A DNA stretch of 44,565 nt. It comes from Acidobacteriota bacterium. GTDB taxonomy: Bacteria; Acidobacteriota; Vicinamibacteria; Vicinamibacterales; UBA8438. The stretch is taken from positions 2,748 through 47,312 of the forward strand of contig VXME01000169.1 of assembly GCA_009861545.1 (NCBI GenBank). Reading direction: 5' to 3'. Shown one piece after another: positions 1 to 6,872 of this stretch. Position 1 is the first letter of the stretch, and every line of letters begins with the position of its first letter. Below the pieces are notes generated by a model. That model was not told where the DNA came from. It saw only the letters and a list, made by a program, of their open reading frames with translations, and did not search any database. Made by a program: the position numbers and the translations under genes.

Positions 1-166
1 GGGGCGCTTCTGCGCCGCCTGCCGGGCGGTGCCGGCGGTTTTGTTTAACTCAGACTACTATGCGGTTCTGTAATTATGCGGCCCGGGCCTCCGACGGCCG
101 CGCGTTCTCTTGACGATTCCGAGTTGACCAAGTAACCTGACCAAGCTGCCGAAGACCGGTTGGGAC

Positions 167-394
167 ATGCTCCAGGTCAACGTACACGAAGCCAAGACAC
201 ATCTCTCAAGGCTCATCCGGCAGGCTCTGGACGGTGAGGAAGTCGTGATCGCGAGGGGGAACCGGCCGCTGATCCGCCTGCAGGTTCTGCCCGAGGCGCG
301 GAAGGCGCGAGAGCTCGGCAGCGAGCGCGGCCTCATCGTGCGCATGGAAGACGACTTCGATGCTCCGCTCGAGGACTTCGCGGAGTACGTCTGA
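167..394 (+). CDS. Phd/YefM-type antitoxin
   Basis: This 75-residue protein has the N-terminal pattern of Phd/YefM antitoxins: a VNVHEAKTHLSRLI segment (the usual 'V..AK..LS.L') followed by GEEVVIARGNRPLIRL. The acidic C-terminus (MEDDFDAPLEDFAEYV) is the kind of tail that wraps a toxin. In this family the N-terminal domain dimerises and represses its own promoter. Its stop codon TGA (392-394) is followed directly by the GTG start of the PIN-domain toxin, so the two are translationally coupled. The family call is secure. The cognate relationship is inferred from adjacency. I see no strong Shine-Dalgarno site before the ATG. Confidence 0.88.
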   Translation: MLQVNVHEAKTHLSRLIRQALDGEEVVIARGNRPLIRLQVLPEARKARELGSERGLIVRMEDDFDAPLEDFAEYV

Positions 395-781
395 GTGCGT
401 CTCCTTCTCGACACCCATGCCCTGCTCTGGGCCGTCGGTGCTCCCGACCGGTTGACCGAGCGCGTGCGCGCAGCGCTGCTTGCGGATCACAACGAAATTT
501 CGCTCAGCATCGCGAGTCTGTGGGAGGTCGCCATCAAGGTGAGTCTTCAACGCCTCGAGCTCTCACCGGACTGGCGGGCGTCGATCGACAACGGCCGCGC
601 GCGGATGGGAGCGCGTTGGCTGGCCGTCGAGTCGAATCACTGCGTCCAGGTGGCGCAACTCCCCTGGCATCATCGGGATCCGTTCGATCGCATGCTCATC
701 GCGCAGGCGATGTGCGAGGGCATGACCCTGATCAGCAGGGATCGCGCCGTCGCTGACTACTCCGCGCCCGTATTGTGGTAA
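395..781 (+). CDS. VapC-type PIN-domain RNase toxin
   Basis: This 128-residue PIN protein has the full set of acidic residues that bind metal in VapC-type RNases: D6 in LLLDTHALLW, E44 in SLWEVAIK, D95/D98 in RDPFDRMLIAQA and D116 in SRDRAVADY. The length is normal for the family. VapC toxins cleave specific RNAs (often initiator tRNA or 23S rRNA) and are held inactive by the antitoxin encoded just upstream. The start is GTG, immediately after the antitoxin stop with no gap. The gene looks intact. The RNA target cannot be told from sequence. Confidence 0.9.
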   Translation: MRLLLDTHALLWAVGAPDRLTERVRAALLADHNEISLSIASLWEVAIKVSLQRLELSPDWRASIDNGRARMGARWLAVESNHCVQVAQLPWHHRDPFDRMLIAQAMCEGMTLISRDRAVADYSAPVLW

Positions 782-787
782 CGGCGA

Positions 788-930
788 GTAGCGGGAGACG
801 TCACGGGCGCGCGAGTCCGGACGCACCTGCAGACCTGGAACGACAGCCGGGAGGTCGACCTGATGGTCGGGAAGGGGCAGGGGATTCTGGCCATCGAAGT
901 GAAGCAACGCGACGCCGGCCGAGCGGCGCC
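788..930 (+). pseudogene. C-terminal fragment of a DUF4143 ATPase
   Basis: Just after the toxin gene, an open stretch reads VRTHLQTWNDSREVDLMVGK and then GILAIEVKQRDAGR. This matches the C-terminal PD-(D/E)XK-like signature of the DUF4143 domain found behind AAA ATPases ('W....G.EVDF......IEVK'). There is no start codon, no ATPase domain and no more than about 45 codons of homology, so this is a remnant. It is the first of many broken genes in the window. Confidence 0.5.
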
Positions 931-956
931 GCGACGCGTTCGTTCGCCCGGCCGCG

Positions 957-1040
957 CTATTCGCCCTCCGGCAGCGTCAGCACGACTCCCGCTGTAAACG
1001 ACTTAATGTTCATGAACTTACGCGGATACCAGAAGAGTCT
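957..1040 (-). pseudogene. possible C-terminal scrap of an outer-membrane barrel protein
   Basis: On the minus strand a short reading frame ends LFWYPRKFMNIKSFTAGV then VLTLPEGE and a stop. The pattern of a final amphipathic strand resembles the last strands of some outer-membrane barrel proteins. The frame continues upstream only into CRISPR and non-coding sequence. It is too short for a firm call and is recorded as a likely remnant. Confidence 0.2.
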
Positions 1041-1360
1041 ATCCCACGATGTACCCCACAACGTCGGGAAAGGCTCTGACGGCCTCCGGGAGGCGCTGCC
1101 CCTGCCCCGCTGCCCAGACTGCCCATGTGGCCCATGATACGCCGAGTCCCTCGGTCGCGATGCCTCGGGGTCGAACCCCCAGCGGGTCAGCGGTACTGCC
1201 ACGACCCGTCTTCCGTCCGCCGGCACGCGGCAAGCGCGGGCCGTCCGCTCGCCAGCGACAGCGGGCTGCCGGCAACCTTCGCACGGAAGCACGCCGCGGC
1301 GACCGCCACCGAGGGCGCGCGGGGCACAGGCTGGTTGAGGAGGCCCGGTTCGAATGGGCT
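1041..1360. other. intergenic stretch left of the CRISPR remnant
   Basis: No credible gene is seen. The long open frames here are GC-driven, and some of them are translations of the CRISPR repeats. A segment at about 1169-1192 (GGTCGAACCCCCAGCGGG) loosely resembles the neighbouring repeats and may be a further decayed unit, but its spacing from the first good repeat (about 195 nt) does not fit the array period well. Confidence 0.4.
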
Positions 1361-1567
1361 GACGGTCGATCCCCGCGCGTGCGGGGCTGACGCACATCGA
1401 AGCACGGGCGACGTGTGTCCGCAGAGGTCGATCCCCGCGCGCGGGGCTGAAGGGCCCCGGTGAACGTCGGAGACGCCTTCGGCCCCGGTCGATCCCCGCG
1501 GCGGGGCTGAAGGTAGCAACACAGGCGAAATCGTCGAACGCCTCGGTTCATCCCTGCCGCGGCGGGA
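1361..1567 (-). CRISPR. eroded type I-E-like CRISPR array, four repeats
   Basis: Four units lie at about 1364-1390, 1426-1450, 1487-1510 and 1545-1567, that is, at 62, 61 and 58 nt intervals. This is the 61-nt period of type I-E arrays (28-29 nt repeat, 32-33 nt spacer). Read on the minus strand the best unit is GTCAGCCCCGCACGCG then CGGGGATCGACCG, the form of the well-known I-E repeat with its GC hairpin and GACCG/AACCG end. The hairpin shrinks along the array: CCCCGCGCGTGCGGGG, CCCCGCGCGCGGGG, CCCCGCGGCGGGG, then CCCTGCCGCGGCGGG. Three spacers of about 34-36 nt by these boundaries separate the units. No cas gene is visible in the window, so the array is probably inactive. Confidence 0.72.
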
Positions 1568-1599
1568 CACCCCTTCGGGCCTGATCTTCAGCCGCGCGT

Positions 1600-1980
1600 T
1601 CAGGTGCGGCCGTTTCGCCCGCCTGTCTCCGGCGGCACGATCCGCGGCTGCATCGGGTAGTTCGGGTGCTCCCGGTCGCTGGTGATCGTTGCGCTCGGCA
1701 GCCGCCGTCGCGTTTCTTCGACGAGACGCTCCGGATTCGCGTGTCTCTGCAGGTGCTTCGACGATGAGGGCGTCTTCCGGCGCGCCTCCAGCAGGTCGGC
1801 GGCAGATTCGCGTAGCGCCCAAGCGAGCGCGAACCCGAGCATGACGATCTCAAGCGCTGACGGGACGACCTCATAGAGCACGAACGTCGCGTGCGGCTGT
1901 GCCAGCTCCCACGCGGACGGCGCCATCCATTCGAGCGGCTCCTCGAGCGACATCTGCACAGCCCAGAGCGCAAGCGTCAC
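1600..1980 (-). CDS. small putative membrane protein
   Basis: This is a 126-residue open frame starting at GTG. A hydrophobic segment at about residues 40-57 (VPSALEIVMLGFALAWAL) could be one transmembrane helix. It is followed by a charged tail rich in Arg and Pro. I recognise no family. It sits between the CRISPR remnant and an IS110 fragment, in debris-rich sequence, and has no clear ribosome binding site, so it may be a decayed or spurious gene. Confidence 0.35.
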   Translation of the reverse strand: MTLALWAVQMSLEEPLEWMAPSAWELAQPHATFVLYEVVPSALEIVMLGFALAWALRESAADLLEARRKTPSSSKHLQRHANPERLVEETRRRLPSATITSDREHPNYPMQPRIVPPETGGRNGRT

Positions 1981-2084
1981 CGTGGCTACCGAACCCTTTG
2001 TGGTGAACGCGCGCCAGCGCCGGCCGGTAGTAGGGCATGGCCGTCATCTGGCCGAGCTGTCATCGGTCACCCAATAATGCCCAG

Positions 2085-2102
2085 TATGACCAGCTGGTCA
2101 TA
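2085..2102. repeat. 18-bp perfect palindrome
   Basis: TATGACCAGCTGGTCATA is a perfect inverted repeat without a spacer. It lies just upstream of the IS110 transposase fragment. It could be an operator or part of an old mobile-element end. Nothing in the surrounding sequence decides between these. Confidence 0.5.
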
Positions 2103-2112
2103 CACCGCGTTT

Positions 2113-2323
2113 CTCGAGGCTCGTTGACATACAAGCGAGCGATCCTCGCCACGGCCCGCAAGCTCCTGCGCGTGATCCACGCCGTGCTTCGCCACGACCG
2201 CCCCTACACCGACCCGGGCATCGACTACGAACGGCTCGTCGTCGCCCGCAACGCGCCGCGCTCCGATCCGGATGCTCACGCACCACGGATTCCTCGAAAA
2301 AGCGCAAGCTGCGCGCAACTGAC
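2113..2323 (+). pseudogene. IS110-family transposase C-terminal remnant, frameshifted
   Basis: The frame reads YKRAILATARKLLRVIHAVL then RHDRPYTDPGIDYERLV, the distinctive C-terminal helix region of IS110/IS116 transposases ('A..ARKLL......L....PY.DP..DY'). After NAPR the homologous reading continues in another frame as IRMLTHHGFLEKAQAARN followed by TGA, so there is a frameshift near 2262. The N-terminal catalytic (DEDD) part is absent. This is a dead fragment. Confidence 0.65.
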
Positions 2324-2577
2324 AGCCGACGTCCCCGATCCGCGGCGCCGTGCAGGGTCATAGAACGGGGCTACCCGCACGAGCCATCCGATTGGGATCT
2401 GCCGCCGGACTCCAACGGGCCGCCTGACACCTCAGCGATCGCCCGTCACGTCCTCCGTATACCTGCGCGAGAAGAACGTTCACACACAGACAATTGTCGT
2501 TGATCACGGGATTCGCACCCGCTGAGGAATGACGCCTTTCACGGCGCACTCGATCACTGTCCTTAGAAGCTTGATCG

Positions 2578-2931
2578 CTATAACTTTGCCAAGTTCCGCG
2601 ACGCGCGCGCCCATGCCTGCGGCGTCATCGCGCGAGAAGGCGGCAACGTAATTCCCTTCAGTGTCCTTAGTTCCGAGTAACTTAGGGTCTCAGCGGCTAC
2701 ATCGATCTCCTCACTGTTACGACCAGTCGCCGCCGCCATTGCCAGAAACGCCCCGACGCGGTTACCGTGCATTGACCGTTGTTCAGGCAGCAGACAATTG
2801 TCCCATCCACGATCACGTGAACGAACACCATCAGCGAGCGCAGCTCGCTCACCTGCAAGCTCCAACCTGATTATCACAAGAGCGACAGCGATGACGAGTG
2901 CAACGATGGCGAGTACAACGTTCCTAGTCAT
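2578..2931 (-). CDS. small single-span membrane protein, unknown
   Basis: This is a 117-residue protein with a clear N-terminal membrane helix (residues 4-21, NVVLAIVALVIAVALVII) followed by a soluble domain of unknown family. An excellent ribosome binding site (AAGGAGGT, then CCCTC) precedes the ATG at 2931, which makes this a convincing gene despite its size. The orientation of the tail (periplasm or cytoplasm) cannot be fixed. It begins the AT-richer cargo block and reads away from the potassium channel gene. Confidence 0.6.
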   Translation of the reverse strand: MTRNVVLAIVALVIAVALVIIRLELAGERAALADGVRSRDRGWDNCLLPEQRSMHGNRVGAFLAMAAATGRNSEEIDVAAETLSYSELRTLKGITLPPSRAMTPQAWARASRNLAKL

Positions 2932-3404
2932 GAGGGACCTCCTTCACATCACCGGCTCACTCTCGGGCGGGACACTGCCGATGTGCATCGTCGCACAGAC
3001 GACGGGGCGCAGGCGGATTCCGAGAACCGACCCTTCCCTAATATGGTCGGATCGTATCCCTCGATCTCCCAGCTGCTCGATAGCCTCCAACCGTCGGCCC
3101 AAATGCCGCTCCCCGGAGTCCAGCCACCGTCCGGCGTGGCTGCTGATCCTCGATGCCCGTCACGGCCAACGACGCGGCCGACAGCAAGCTCAGGTGCGCA
3201 TCGAACGGTCCGCGACCATCTCCCAGCGCTCCACCTGCCCGCGGAGCTTCACGGCCTCGACTGCCTGCTCTGACAGCGTCGACCTAGCGTCCTGCGCGGC
3301 TGACGACATGGCGATCAGCATGAACACAATCACAGTGCCTTCATGCTCCCAGTATACCGGCCCGGCCGAGCCCGACCTACACTCGTCCCCTTCCGGCCTG
3401 CCCC
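2932..3404. other. intergenic region between two divergent genes
   Basis: This 470-nt gap separates the minus-strand membrane-protein gene from the plus-strand potassium channel gene. It must hold the promoters of both. A TATACT hexamer at 3408-3413 is a fair -10 candidate on the plus strand, but it lies inside the annotated start of the channel gene. The gap also holds one weak minus-strand small ORF, listed separately. Confidence 0.4.
3190..3333 (-). CDS. possible 47-residue secreted or membrane peptide
   Basis: The frame starts at GTG (VIVFMLIAMSSAAQDARSTL...) and ends at TGA. The N-terminus has a short hydrophobic run ending in SSAAQ, which looks like a signal peptide with a cleavage site, followed by a helical, heptad-like tail. 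No clear ribosome binding site is seen. It is offered only as a candidate because the signal-like start is unlikely by chance. Confidence 0.2.
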   Translation of the reverse strand: MIVFMLIAMSSAAQDARSTLSEQAVEAVKLRGQVERWEMVADRSMRT

Positions 3405-4304
3405 GTGTATACTACAGTCACGTTGCAAGAATCACTGAGCCTGGAGCCAGGCGGATCTCGGCAGCCCCTCCTACAGAGGATTGTGGACGCTCCCCTTTGG
3501 AAGCACCTGATCGTGTTCTTGGTCGTCGTCATTCTCTTCGGATGGATGTACTCCTGCCTGACGGTACACGGCCACGGCGTTGACAAGCCTGGACTTGGAT
3601 TCCTCGATGGAATCTACTTCAGTATCGTGACCGTAACGTCCTTGGGCTACGGCGACATATCCCCAGTTGGCCTCTCACGATTGATTGTCGGTCTGGAAGT
3701 GCTGTTCGGCCTCGCAATCATGGGGATCATGATTGCAAAAGTTACGTCGCGGCGGCTCTCCTACTACGTCCAGCGTTTGTTTGCTGCCGATGCACAGCGT
3801 TACCTGAACAGTTCTACGGACAGATTGGATACGATCCGCGAATCGCTAAATACCGCTGAGGCAATGGATGACATCTGGAACACGGTCGTGCGGCTCCATA
3901 CCGAGACGCGAGTGCTGCACGACTACATTGATCTTGAAAGCAAACAGCACGCTCTTTTTACGATCATTTCCGAGCACTCCGTGCGGCGTGTCGGAACAAG
4001 CCTAGAAGGAATCCTGTCTCAACTCACGCGGCTCCTCAGCCTGCCTACAGAGTTAAGATCACAGGCCAACCGCCAAACTGGGTTGCTAGCTCTCACGACA
4101 GTGCTAGACCGAATCGCATTACTAGTGCTAACGCAGTGCTCTGGTCAAGACTCGCTCGCATGCTTTCGCGTTGTCCGAGAAAACTGCAAGAAGATCCGGG
4201 ACAGTTTAGCATTGCCGCCTAGCGCAGTAGTGGGCGACCCTCCCAGCCAGAGAGTCCCCAGAGACCCCCAGCCAGAAGGTGGTGGAGTCGGTTCGAGGAG
4301 GTAA
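3405..4304 (+). CDS. two-transmembrane potassium channel (Ion_trans_2)
   Basis: This is a 299-residue membrane protein with the TM-pore-TM layout of prokaryotic K+ channels: helix 1 at about residues 35-51, a pore helix leading to the selectivity filter TVTSLGYGD (76-84), and helix 2 at about 93-111. GYGD is the hallmark of K+ selectivity. Residues 112-270 form a long, mostly helical cytoplasmic domain without the RCK Rossmann signature, so the gating ligand is unknown. The tail (PPSQRVPRDPQPEGGG) is disordered. The start at GTG 3405 is uncertain; GTG near 3483 (VDAPLWKHLIV) with AGAGGA upstream is an alternative. A GIY-YIG gene follows 24 nt downstream and may be co-transcribed. Confidence 0.82.
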   Translation: MYTTVTLQESLSLEPGGSRQPLLQRIVDAPLWKHLIVFLVVVILFGWMYSCLTVHGHGVDKPGLGFLDGIYFSIVTVTSLGYGDISPVGLSRLIVGLEVLFGLAIMGIMIAKVTSRRLSYYVQRLFAADAQRYLNSSTDRLDTIRESLNTAEAMDDIWNTVVRLHTETRVLHDYIDLESKQHALFTIISEHSVRRVGTSLEGILSQLTRLLSLPTELRSQANRQTGLLALTTVLDRIALLVLTQCSGQDSLACFRVVRENCKKIRDSLALPPSAVVGDPPSQRVPRDPQPEGGGVGSRR

Positions 4305-4328
4305 GGGAGAGTCGCGGGAGGACGAGAC

Positions 4329-4688
4329 ATGGCGAGCTTAGTGCAATGGATAAAATGCCAGGGCGAAGTGTGGTGTCAGTTGAACTCAGTGGACCTTAAC
4401 CACTCCCATTTCAACAATCGGGGCGGGGTTTACGTGATCTGGCACGGAGGAGAGACACCGGAAACAGTCTATGTGGGCCAGACGAACAGCCTCCGCGACC
4501 GACTCGCCACGCATAGGATGGACGACTCGATACAGCGGTACCAGCACCTCGGCCTATTCGTGACCTGGGCTAGTGTCCATCCGGTGGACCGTGACGGGAT
4601 CGAGCGTTACCTATTCGACACGATGCGTCCTAAAGTTAGCGATAGACGGCCGAGCGCCTTGCCAATACCGGTGCAGCTACCACGATAA
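4329..4688 (+). CDS. GIY-YIG nuclease-domain protein
   Basis: This is a 119-residue protein with a GIY-YIG fold signature: GVYVIW (33-38), VYVGQTNSLRDRLATH (47-62; the second Tyr and Arg56/Arg58) and a downstream Glu in IERYLF (E92), which would bind the metal. The domain fills nearly the whole protein, with no obvious DNA-binding partner domain, so it is like stand-alone GIY-YIG proteins rather than homing endonucleases. It lies 24 nt after the potassium channel gene and converges on the minus-strand operon with a 28-nt gap. The function (repair, defence or mobile-element nuclease) cannot be told. Confidence 0.75.
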   Translation: MASLVQWIKCQGEVWCQLNSVDLNHSHFNNRGGVYVIWHGGETPETVYVGQTNSLRDRLATHRMDDSIQRYQHLGLFVTWASVHPVDRDGIERYLFDTMRPKVSDRRPSALPIPVQLPR

Positions 4689-4716
4689 GTCCGCTAGCTC
4701 GCCCGATAGTGGATGA

Positions 4717-4923
4717 TCAGCTTACGCCTACCGGAGTAATCCAGGTCCGGTCATCTACATTTGTGTCGTTGCCAGTTTCCTGTGAGTATATGTCGATGAA
4801 CGTTTCAACATGCCCCGTTGGAGTACAACTTACCCAGCTATCACCCAAAGCTGTCGTCTCCACAATCTCGGACTCCCAGCCCTCTAGCAGTTCGCGAGGT
4901 ATCGGCTTCAGCTCAAGCAGCAT
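4717..4923 (-). CDS. small hypothetical protein, last gene of the six-gene operon
   Basis: This is a 68-residue protein of unknown family, acidic and apparently soluble, with no membrane segment. Its ATG lies inside the end of the preceding 298-residue gene (11-nt overlap, 4913-4923), so translation is coupled. Its position at the end of a compact operon and its base composition, which matches the upstream genes, support it as real. Confidence 0.55.
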   Translation of the reverse strand: MLLELKPIPRELLEGWESEIVETTALGDSWVSCTPTGHVETFIDIYSQETGNDTNVDDRTWITPVGVS

Positions 4924-5809
4924 CGTACTCGCCCAAGTAGTTCACCAATGCTTCTGACATCAGGTATCGGTCTACATTAGTGTAAGTGATATCTAGTACA
5001 GCCCCCGAGTTTACCAGGACGCCTACCTTGTTCGCTAAGTCGTCGTAGACTTCGTAGTGGTAGACGAGTATCCGCTTGTAGCCGCCGCCGCTGTATATGG
5101 CGTTCTGGGGCATAGTGATGAACTCTCGCTGTAGCGGGCTCTCCTCTATGTCTTTGCGCATCGCAGCAAAAAGATCAGGCATCAGAGCCTCTAAGCGTTT
5201 TAGTGCAGCGCTATCAGGAACCCCAGTGTTGATAGGGAGTTGTGGACGTGGACGTGTCGAGATAGCCTTCGTGATCTGGGGCAGCTCCTTCTTGAGAAGC
5301 TCAGCGACCTCGTTCTTTGGCCAGTCAGGGACAATCCCTCGGAATGCGTCCACGGTCAGAGTCTGATCCTCGGCGACTCCGATGGCTCGCCAATACCAGA
5401 ATGGCGTCCACCTATAGCTGACCTTTACTCTAAAAGGCTTCAGCGGGGACTTGTCTTTCCCCACAAGACTAGGGGCCATTCCAAACAAGGTAGTAATGTA
5501 TTCCTCCGGACCTAGAAGTGCGAACGGACCTTTGTAGCGCCAAGTCAGTAGGACTGAATGGTCCTCGAAGTCAACCTCATCAACGTCTATGAGTTCGACT
5601 TCCAAGTTCTTCGCCGCCCCTCTTCCGAGATTGGCTATAGCCAGCTCGAATACATTGGGCTTGCCGGGGCGCGGGCGAAGATAGCACTCAATCTGCGGTC
5701 TGGTGTTCAGATCCAGCATGCGGATTGCTGACCACAGGGTAAGTGTTAGCGCCAGAAGGGTAAGAGCCAACACCGCCAACGTTGCCTGTTCGCCGTAGGC
5801 CTCAATCAT
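4913..5809 (-). CDS. membrane-anchored hypothetical protein
   Basis: This is a 298-residue protein with one N-terminal transmembrane helix (about residues 10-28, TLAVLALTLLALTLTLWSA) and then a beta-rich soluble region (PNVFELAIANLGRGAAKNLE, a form seen in Ig-like 'unknown membrane-anchored' proteins with a conserved N-L-G near the start). A helical segment follows at about 180-240, with a C-terminal region after it. GGAGG precedes the ATG at good spacing. It overlaps the 68-residue gene downstream and starts 24 nt after the 107-residue gene. I recognise no enzyme motif. Proteins of this shape often occur in AT-rich islands. Confidence 0.7.
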   Translation of the reverse strand: MIEAYGEQATLAVLALTLLALTLTLWSAIRMLDLNTRPQIECYLRPRPGKPNVFELAIANLGRGAAKNLEVELIDVDEVDFEDHSVLLTWRYKGPFALLGPEEYITTLFGMAPSLVGKDKSPLKPFRVKVSYRWTPFWYWRAIGVAEDQTLTVDAFRGIVPDWPKNEVAELLKKELPQITKAISTRPRPQLPINTGVPDSAALKRLEALMPDLFAAMRKDIEESPLQREFITMPQNAIYSGGGYKRILVYHYEVYDDLANKVGVLVNSGAVLDITYTNVDRYLMSEALVNYLGEYDAA

Positions 5810-5833
5810 CGATTTCCTCCAGCCGCAACAGAG

Positions 5834-6157
5834 CTACTTGGGCCTCACACTGCGACGGCGTGTTCCGCCCAGATTCTTCACGGAACCAGAGACACCAGCC
5901 TCGCGCATCGCCTGCGCCGCTTTGCCCATGTCCTTGTTCGGAACCTGCAGCACACGCTGTGATGCGCCGCTATCGTCCAACCGCTGGGCAGCGTTACGTA
6001 GGCGTTGCGGCTCTCCGCTGCGTTCCACCTCCGTAGCCCTGGCGCCGCCGGACGTGAGAGCGTCCAGGCGCCGATTGCCCGACAGCGGCACCTCAGTGTC
6101 TCCGTGGGTCCCGGCCGCGCGGTTCTTCGTCCTCCGATGTGAAGTCGATTCTGCCAT
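5834..6157 (-). CDS. small basic hypothetical protein
   Basis: The start is set at ATG 6157 (MAESTSHRRTKNRAAG) because a strong GAGGAGGT lies just before it. A longer open frame upstream overlaps the preceding gene and is rejected. The 107-residue product is hydrophilic, with an Arg/Gly-rich disordered N-terminal half and a short folded-looking tail (VPNKDMGKAAQAMREAG, then VSGSVKNLGGTRR). No family is recognised. The tail could bind nucleic acid, but this is only an impression from charge. Confidence 0.6.
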   Translation of the reverse strand: MAESTSHRRTKNRAAGTHGDTEVPLSGNRRLDALTSGGARATEVERSGEPQRLRNAAQRLDDSGASQRVLQVPNKDMGKAAQAMREAGVSGSVKNLGGTRRRSVRPK

Positions 6158-6189
6158 TACTACCTCCTCGGTTGATTCTACTATGCCAG

Positions 6190-6621
6190 CTAGCCTCCTA
6201 CCTTTGGATCGATCCAGTCCACAGGTAGAACGTGCTTCGCGCTCGCAGCCTCGAACTCTACCTCCCACGCAATGTTCATAACCCAGATCGTGGGTGGACC
6301 CTGAGGCGTTACCCCAATGATTGGCTTTTGAAGCGTCTCCACCAAGGTTCTCTTGCAGCCGTTGCTGACTGCCGACACCTGCTCTTGGAACTCCTCAACT
6401 AGCTCGCTGACCTTTTGCTTAACGATCACTTCTGGGTCTAGCGCTCTTTCTAGCGCTTCCGCCTCGATCACAACGCCGGTCGCGACAACACGATGTCCAC
6501 GTCGGCTGGGCCATATGCGGTTCTCGATCGGCGGGCACTGCAGCGGAATCGCATCCAGATGGATGTCGACGATCTCCTGCAATCTCGTTCGCTCAACTAG
6601 GCTCGACAGGTCTGTCCCCAT
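6190..6621 (-). CDS. hypothetical protein of the six-gene operon
   Basis: The start is ATG 6621 (MGTDLSSLVERTRLQEIVDI), preceded by GGAGGTGG. A longer version from ATG 6702 would overlap the stop of the 47-residue gene as ATGA, which would also allow coupling, but its extra 27 residues are Arg-rich and look non-native. The 143-residue form has a helical centre (PEVIVKQKVSELVEEFQEQV) flanked by beta-rich parts. There is no membrane segment and no known motif. It is the fourth-to-last gene of a unidirectional operon. Confidence 0.6.
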   Translation of the reverse strand: MGTDLSSLVERTRLQEIVDIHLDAIPLQCPPIENRIWPSRRGHRVVATGVVIEAEALERALDPEVIVKQKVSELVEEFQEQVSAVSNGCKRTLVETLQKPIIGVTPQGPPTIWVMNIAWEVEFEAASAKHVLPVDWIDPKVGG

Positions 6622-6698
6622 TTCCACCTCCGCGGGCAGGATACCACGTCGCTGCCTAGACACCGGCCGATGTAACCTGTACGATCCCGGCCACGCGC

Positions 6699-6842
6699 TC
6701 ATCTTAGCGGCTTCATGAGCTCCGGGGACAGAGCTCTTATTGCTGGGGATGACGGGTCTGCTGCTTGACCTCGCCCGCCTTGGCTAGCTGGCTGCACCCG
6801 TCGATCCATCGCTTGCCTGACCTTGGTCGCATCCGCTGACAT
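6699..6842 (-). CDS. 47-residue small protein with strong ribosome binding site
   Basis: The frame MSADATKVRQAMDRRVQPAS...SPELMKPLR has AAGGAGGT, then AGCG, directly before its ATG (6842), so it is probably translated despite its size. It lies 30 nt after the zinc-ribbon gene, and its TGA overlaps an upstream ATG of the next gene as ATGA. The sequence is polar and probably flexible. Function unknown. Confidence 0.5.
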   Translation of the reverse strand: MSADATKVRQAMDRRVQPASQGGRGQAADPSSPAIRALSPELMKPLR

Positions 6843-6872
6843 CGCTACCTCCTTGTCCCGATCAACCAGCGG

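Noticed and set aside
957-1551. Minus-strand open frames with SPARAGID- and QPRTRGDRPS-like segments
   Set aside because: These peptides are translations of the CRISPR repeats, a known source of false proteins, not genes.
2490-2540. tRNA-like T-arm on the minus strand (GCGGG, loop TGCGAAT, CCCGT)
   Set aside because: No acceptor stem, anticodon arm or D-arm can be drawn around it, and the loop lacks the usual TTC. Probably chance.
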